Shown here: positions 60,490 through 64,000 of the stretch, piece after piece
How positions within the stretch are numbered: position 1 is the stretch's first letter
Layout of the letters: every line of letters begins with the position of its first letter
Notes under the pieces: model-generated
The model's input: the letters and a program-made list of their open reading frames with translations, nothing else
Told to the model about the DNA's origin: nothing
Database searches by the model: none
DNA from: Kryptolebias marmoratus
Lineage: Eukaryota > Chordata > Actinopteri > Cyprinodontiformes > Rivulidae
Direction: 5' to 3'
Length of the DNA stretch: 64,000 nt
Assembly (NCBI RefSeq): GCF_001649575.2
Contig: NC_051450.1
Location: forward strand, 9,861,022-9,925,021
Translations under genes and position numbers: made by a program

Positions 60490-61430
60490 ATCACCCCAGT
60501 GGTAACCAAACAGAATAATGATTTACCCTTCGGAAGTTCAAATTACCAGTTATTTCTTTCATCAATGACTTTGTGTCTATAAAAATGATGAAATACCCTG
60601 CTAAAAACTCAGACCATCACCTGCCCAGTAGTAATCCAAGATGGACTGCAGATGTTCTGAGGTGACAAAGTGGTCCCACTGTCACATTTTGTTTCGATAT
60701 TAGTGTATGTTTGTCTGGCCTCAGAGAGTTATGGCTTGAAGGCGTGTGAGGGTTAATGGTGCCATTATCAATGTCGGTGAAGGAAGCAGTTCAGACCATT
60801 GCCTGTTTGTTCTGCACACAAAGGCTGAAATGTTGGTATTAAACACTGTACATGTTACAGATATTGTGATAACCCCCATAAAGACTTAACTGTTTTAATC
60901 ACTTTAATCTCTGTTTGACACCAGTGACAAGTACCCTGAGGTGTTGTGTCAACTCAAGTGTGAACAAATTGTATCAGCCAATGTATCAGTCACACATTAG
61001 GGTTTACTCGAAGCAAGCAACCATCTTAAATGGTGCAAATGGCTCAGCAGGATGGCAGTTTGCAGCATTTGAAAAAATAATAATAAAAAAAGAAAAAAAT
61101 TGTTTGATTCATTGTAAATATATCATCAGTCAGATTTAGCCACTGTTGTTTTCTGTTATCAACTTAAAAAGTCCACTCTGACCTCCACTAAGTCCTAAAG
61201 TGAACATAGAGGAATAAGATATTTTGCCACAGTTTTGAACCTATATAGTCATCATAAACAGACAAAAGTTGTCCAAAGTCCTCTGTTGTTTTCTCAAGCT
61301 CTAGAAACCTTTATCATCTCAGAAATACCTTACTTGCTTTCTAAATTAAATTATTCCAAATTTTACTGGGAGAAAAAAAAAAATTAAAGTGAAGGCTTAG
61401 CAATCCCTGAAAGTGTCCATATTGCCTGCC
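60490..61430. other. Noncoding, nothing firmly recognised
   Basis: Mixed sequence with a complex patch at 60600-60830 and A-rich tracts near 61070-61100. Confidence 0.4.
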
Positions 61431-61439
61431 ATTTTTTAT

Positions 61440-62135
61440 GGTAGAGATTCAGACTAACACTGTTTTATGTTGAGAAATGATGAGATTGTAGCCGTTTTGT
61501 CACAAACTTTTCAAAAAAGATTTGCATGTGACACTTAAGCTACTACCACTAACACACTTTTGCTCAATATTTGTAAAACTGACTACGTTATATATATGTT
61601 TTGTGTTGGCTAATTTTGATTAGCTCTGGCAGCCATCTTGAAATAGGTAGAGTCCATAAGTGAATCACTTGTAGATGTACATCCAGAGATTACTTTCTGA
61701 AAGTTTCATTAAAATTTGTCCAGTTGTTCATGAGACACTTTGCTAAGAGACAAATTGGATTGACTCTAACAGTAAATGCTTCAGTTTTAAGAAAGTATCT
61801 CACACATTAAGTAGCACTTGTGGTAAGTGTTGTTAATAGCTCTCAGCTACAACCACACCGAAGTTTAGCCCAATATATGTCAAATTGGCTAAATTATAGC
61901 CATTTTTGTCTTCTCGAAAGTCAATTGGATATGGTGACCATGTTGGATTTCATTGGCTTTAAAAGTAAGTTAGTTGTAAAGTTAGTTGTAGAGGTACATT
62001 CAGGGAGTTTTTCCTAAAGACTTGATTAATTTCCCCCAAGTGATTCATGAGACATTTTGTCAAAAGACAGACACACAGACATGGGCAAAAAACACTATCT
62101 CTCACCTTCGCCTTCCGACAGCAGGCAATTAAAAA
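61440..62135 (+). repeat. ~300-bp-monomer repeat, plus, two units with end
   Basis: Two monomers followed by the terminal module. The blocks ACTACCACTAACACACTTTTGC, CAGCCATCTTGAAATAGG and TTTCATTAAAATTTGTCCAG belong to the first. CTCTCAGCTACAACCACACC to GATTCATGAGACATTTTGTC belong to the second. The terminal ACACACAGACATGGGCAAAA and TCACCTTCGCCTTCCGACAGC are among the best preserved ends in the window. Confidence 0.75.
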
Positions 62136-62189
62136 AAGAGATCCTCTGCTGCAAACCTCAAATAAGCCTTTTCTTTACAGTGCGCCAAA

Positions 62190-62680
62190 ACAACCTTAAA
62201 GCAAACAAGGTGCAGCTAGGATTCATGGCCCATGCTGAAATAGCTCACCCCAGGTGGCTACAGCAAGGCCAATACAGCTTCAGTCATATCACTCTGACTA
62301 GACAGGAGTGAGAATAGTGGATTACTGTAACAACAGCACAGTCAAAGGGCTTTTTAAAAGATGAATCACTATTCCCCTCCAAACATGAGCAATCTCTTTC
62401 CATCTAGCAAACAAAAAGCGGTCATTGACTGGCTCTGTCTGGCTGTCGGAGCATCCAGTACAAGGGATTTCATTCCTGCGAGAATCACAGCTTTGAAAAG
62501 GCAAGTGTTGATCAGTGATGCCATCTTTCTTTAAATCAAGAACATGGCAAGGTGAAATAATCCCCTGCTCCCGATGCAGCCCTGTGATGTTATTGTGTGG
62601 CTTACCGTCATAAATGATGCATGGAATTTTGGTGTTAGATTTCCTAGACATGCTACCGTGATGGGAATGTCTGCTGTGCT
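62190..62680. promoter_or_regulatory. Candidate conserved noncoding region
   Basis: About 490 bases without recognised repeats and with balanced composition. The stretch 62520-62640 is the most complex (for example GATGTTATTGTGTGGCTTAC at 62585-62604). A 109-codon minus-strand frame spans 62322-62651 but has no domain and no clear splice limits. Confidence 0.3.
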
Positions 62681-62689
62681 CATACTTAA

Positions 62690-63327
62690 AAGAAAAAAAA
62701 AAAAAAAAGAGGGATCAGATTGAACATCAAACATCCACAAAACAGTGCATTTTAGGATTTTGGCAGGAGCTGCAGTCATTCATGTGGAATTAGTTAGAGG
62801 AAATAATCTTCTAGCATGAGAAGAGCTGACAGGAGAAAACGGGGCACCACCTAGTGAAAGTTATATTATCTTTCAGCATGCATAGTCATGATTTTCACAT
62901 TGTTGTCACTGAAAGAGATTAATCAGTAGTGCTATTTCATTTAATAAACCGTTGTTTCTGCTTTATCACTGCTTTTCTAATTTGCTGCTCGGGAACAGCT
63001 GCCAGTGTGACTCTGATTGGACTTCGTTCACTACTTCCTTTCTGAAAAATTATTTGGAAATAAGAAAGAGCAATCTAAAATAGCATCAGCTGCCATTCTT
63101 TTTTTTATTAACTGGAGATGCACAGTTTTGTAGGCCAGGTTTGATTTCTGATTTTTTGAGAAATACCAATGCTGATTTATTTTACGTATTCCACTGCCTC
63201 GCTTAAAATATAATAGACAGTAAACTTCTTTTTGTCTTTTTTACTTTTGAGTTGAAGGTTTCATGGTATGTGCACGATAACACATAAAACAACACTGAAA
63301 ATAGGACCAAGAATTTGCTTTCTATCT

Positions 63328-63330
<3 letters not shown>
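62690..63330. other. Noncoding, nothing firmly recognised
   Basis: A-run near 62690-62708, then mixed sequence without exon or repeat family. Confidence 0.4.

Positions 63331-63331
<1 letters not shown>

Positions 63332-63370
<39 letters not shown>
63332..63370 (+). repeat. (AT)n microsatellite
   Basis: About nineteen AT units. Confidence 0.95.
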
Positions 63371-63371
<1 letters not shown>

Positions 63372-63614
63372 CAAACAGAAAAGCAAAAACTGCTTTAGGT
63401 AATTGGAAAGAGGTATTTTACAAATAAAATTGATCTAAGAAAGTAAAATATGTATTCACTGTATAATACAGATCATAAGTTTTTACCTTTATTTTCATCT
63501 GTTTTTTTTATTACTCAAAACATTAATGTAGTAAGTATCATAAAATGTACAATTGGACAAATTAGTCAACTGTTTAAAGGGCAGTTGCCATAAAAAATAA
63601 ATAATTGCATAATG

Positions 63615-63643
63615 ATAATAATAATAATAATAATAATAATAAT
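63615..63643 (+). repeat. (ATA)n microsatellite
   Basis: About nine to ten ATA units directly before the hairpin at 63654. Confidence 0.9.
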
Positions 63644-63653
63644 GCCTGTATTG

Positions 63654-63683
63654 AGCAGCTGATTTCCATAGAAATCAGCTGCT
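63654..63683. other. Perfect 13-bp inverted repeat
   Basis: AGCAGCTGATTTC and its exact reverse complement are separated by the four bases CATA. The DNA could form a small cruciform and a transcript a stable hairpin. Each arm contains CAGCTG, an E-box palindrome. At 13 bp the stem is too short for a microRNA precursor. Confidence 0.8.
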
Positions 63684-64000
63684 AGCAGGGAGTAGCATTT
63701 TGCTTTGATGTGTCACTGTATTGGAACATTTTTTTTTGTTGTTGTTGTTGTTTACCAATCAAAATCATCTGTTTCTGATTGGGTGTTGGTCAATTTGAAC
63801 TTCCGTGATATATTACCCCCAAACGTGTTGCCATTTTAAATGCAGTGTTTCTCGTTTTTTTCCAATAGGGTATGAGAGCATTTTGCACCCTTACTCTTTC
63901 TCAGATATTGTGTGTAAAATATGCATACCAGGCACAGATTGTCAGTAGTGCAGGTGTATGGTAGTGGATGCTGCTTGTATGAAATGTGGGAAAAGCACAA

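Noticed and set aside
62322..62651. 109-codon minus-strand frame
   Set aside because: No domain recognised and no clear acceptor or donor at its limits. The sequence is instead listed as a candidate conserved noncoding region.
63654..63683. microRNA precursor
   Set aside because: The stem is only 13 bp with a 4-base loop, far shorter than a Drosha/Dicer substrate, and pairing does not extend.

Overview
This window reads as noncoding nuclear DNA from a ray-finned (teleost) fish. The evidence is high A+T content with sparse CpG outside one island, long di-, tri- and tetranucleotide microsatellites, several degenerate Tc1/mariner elements, non-LTR retrotransposon tails of types common in fish, and dispersed noncoding repeats I recognise from fish genomes. 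No bacterial, phage or organellar organisation is present. No complete protein-coding gene can be supported. The open frames are short, are mostly repeat-derived or chance, and none has a recognisable host domain. The closest grouping (perhaps percomorph) is a guess.

Layout. 1-13 kb: A+T-rich sequence with two Tc1-like relics on the plus strand (2.1-3.1 kb; 6.07-8.16 kb, the second split by about 1.45 kb of foreign sequence), one Tc1-like relic on the minus strand (11.2-11.6 kb), a piggyBac-type MITE with TTAA ends (9.1 kb) and a hAT-like non-autonomous element (10.8-11.2 kb). 13-31 kb: a second MITE (14.8 kb), two copies of one LINE tail (18.1 and 28.7 kb), an array of nine CACATGTG palindromes (19 kb), and many copies of a dispersed repeat with an internal monomer of about 300 bp. 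Here also lies a pair of similar unique-looking segments (20.8-21.05 and 26.5-26.8 kb) that share a 37-base identical core, the best candidate for a duplicated regulatory element. 31-57 kb: gene-desert-like DNA with several complex, probably conserved segments, two weak exon candidates (34.57-34.69 and about 45.5-45.73 kb), large microsatellites and a LINE tail lodged between two (AT)n tracts (55.9-56.2 kb). 57.1-58.4 kb: the only CpG-rich, promoter-like region, with a CCAAT box, a strong CAG|GTAAGA splice donor at 57479/57480 and a separate CCAAT plus TATA pair at 58.3 kb. 58.4-64 kb: probably first-intron sequence with further repeats.

Interpretation. The simplest reading is the upstream gene desert plus promoter, first exon and start of intron 1 of a plus-strand gene whose coding body lies beyond 64 kb. 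The complex segments would be its candidate distal elements. I could not name the gene.
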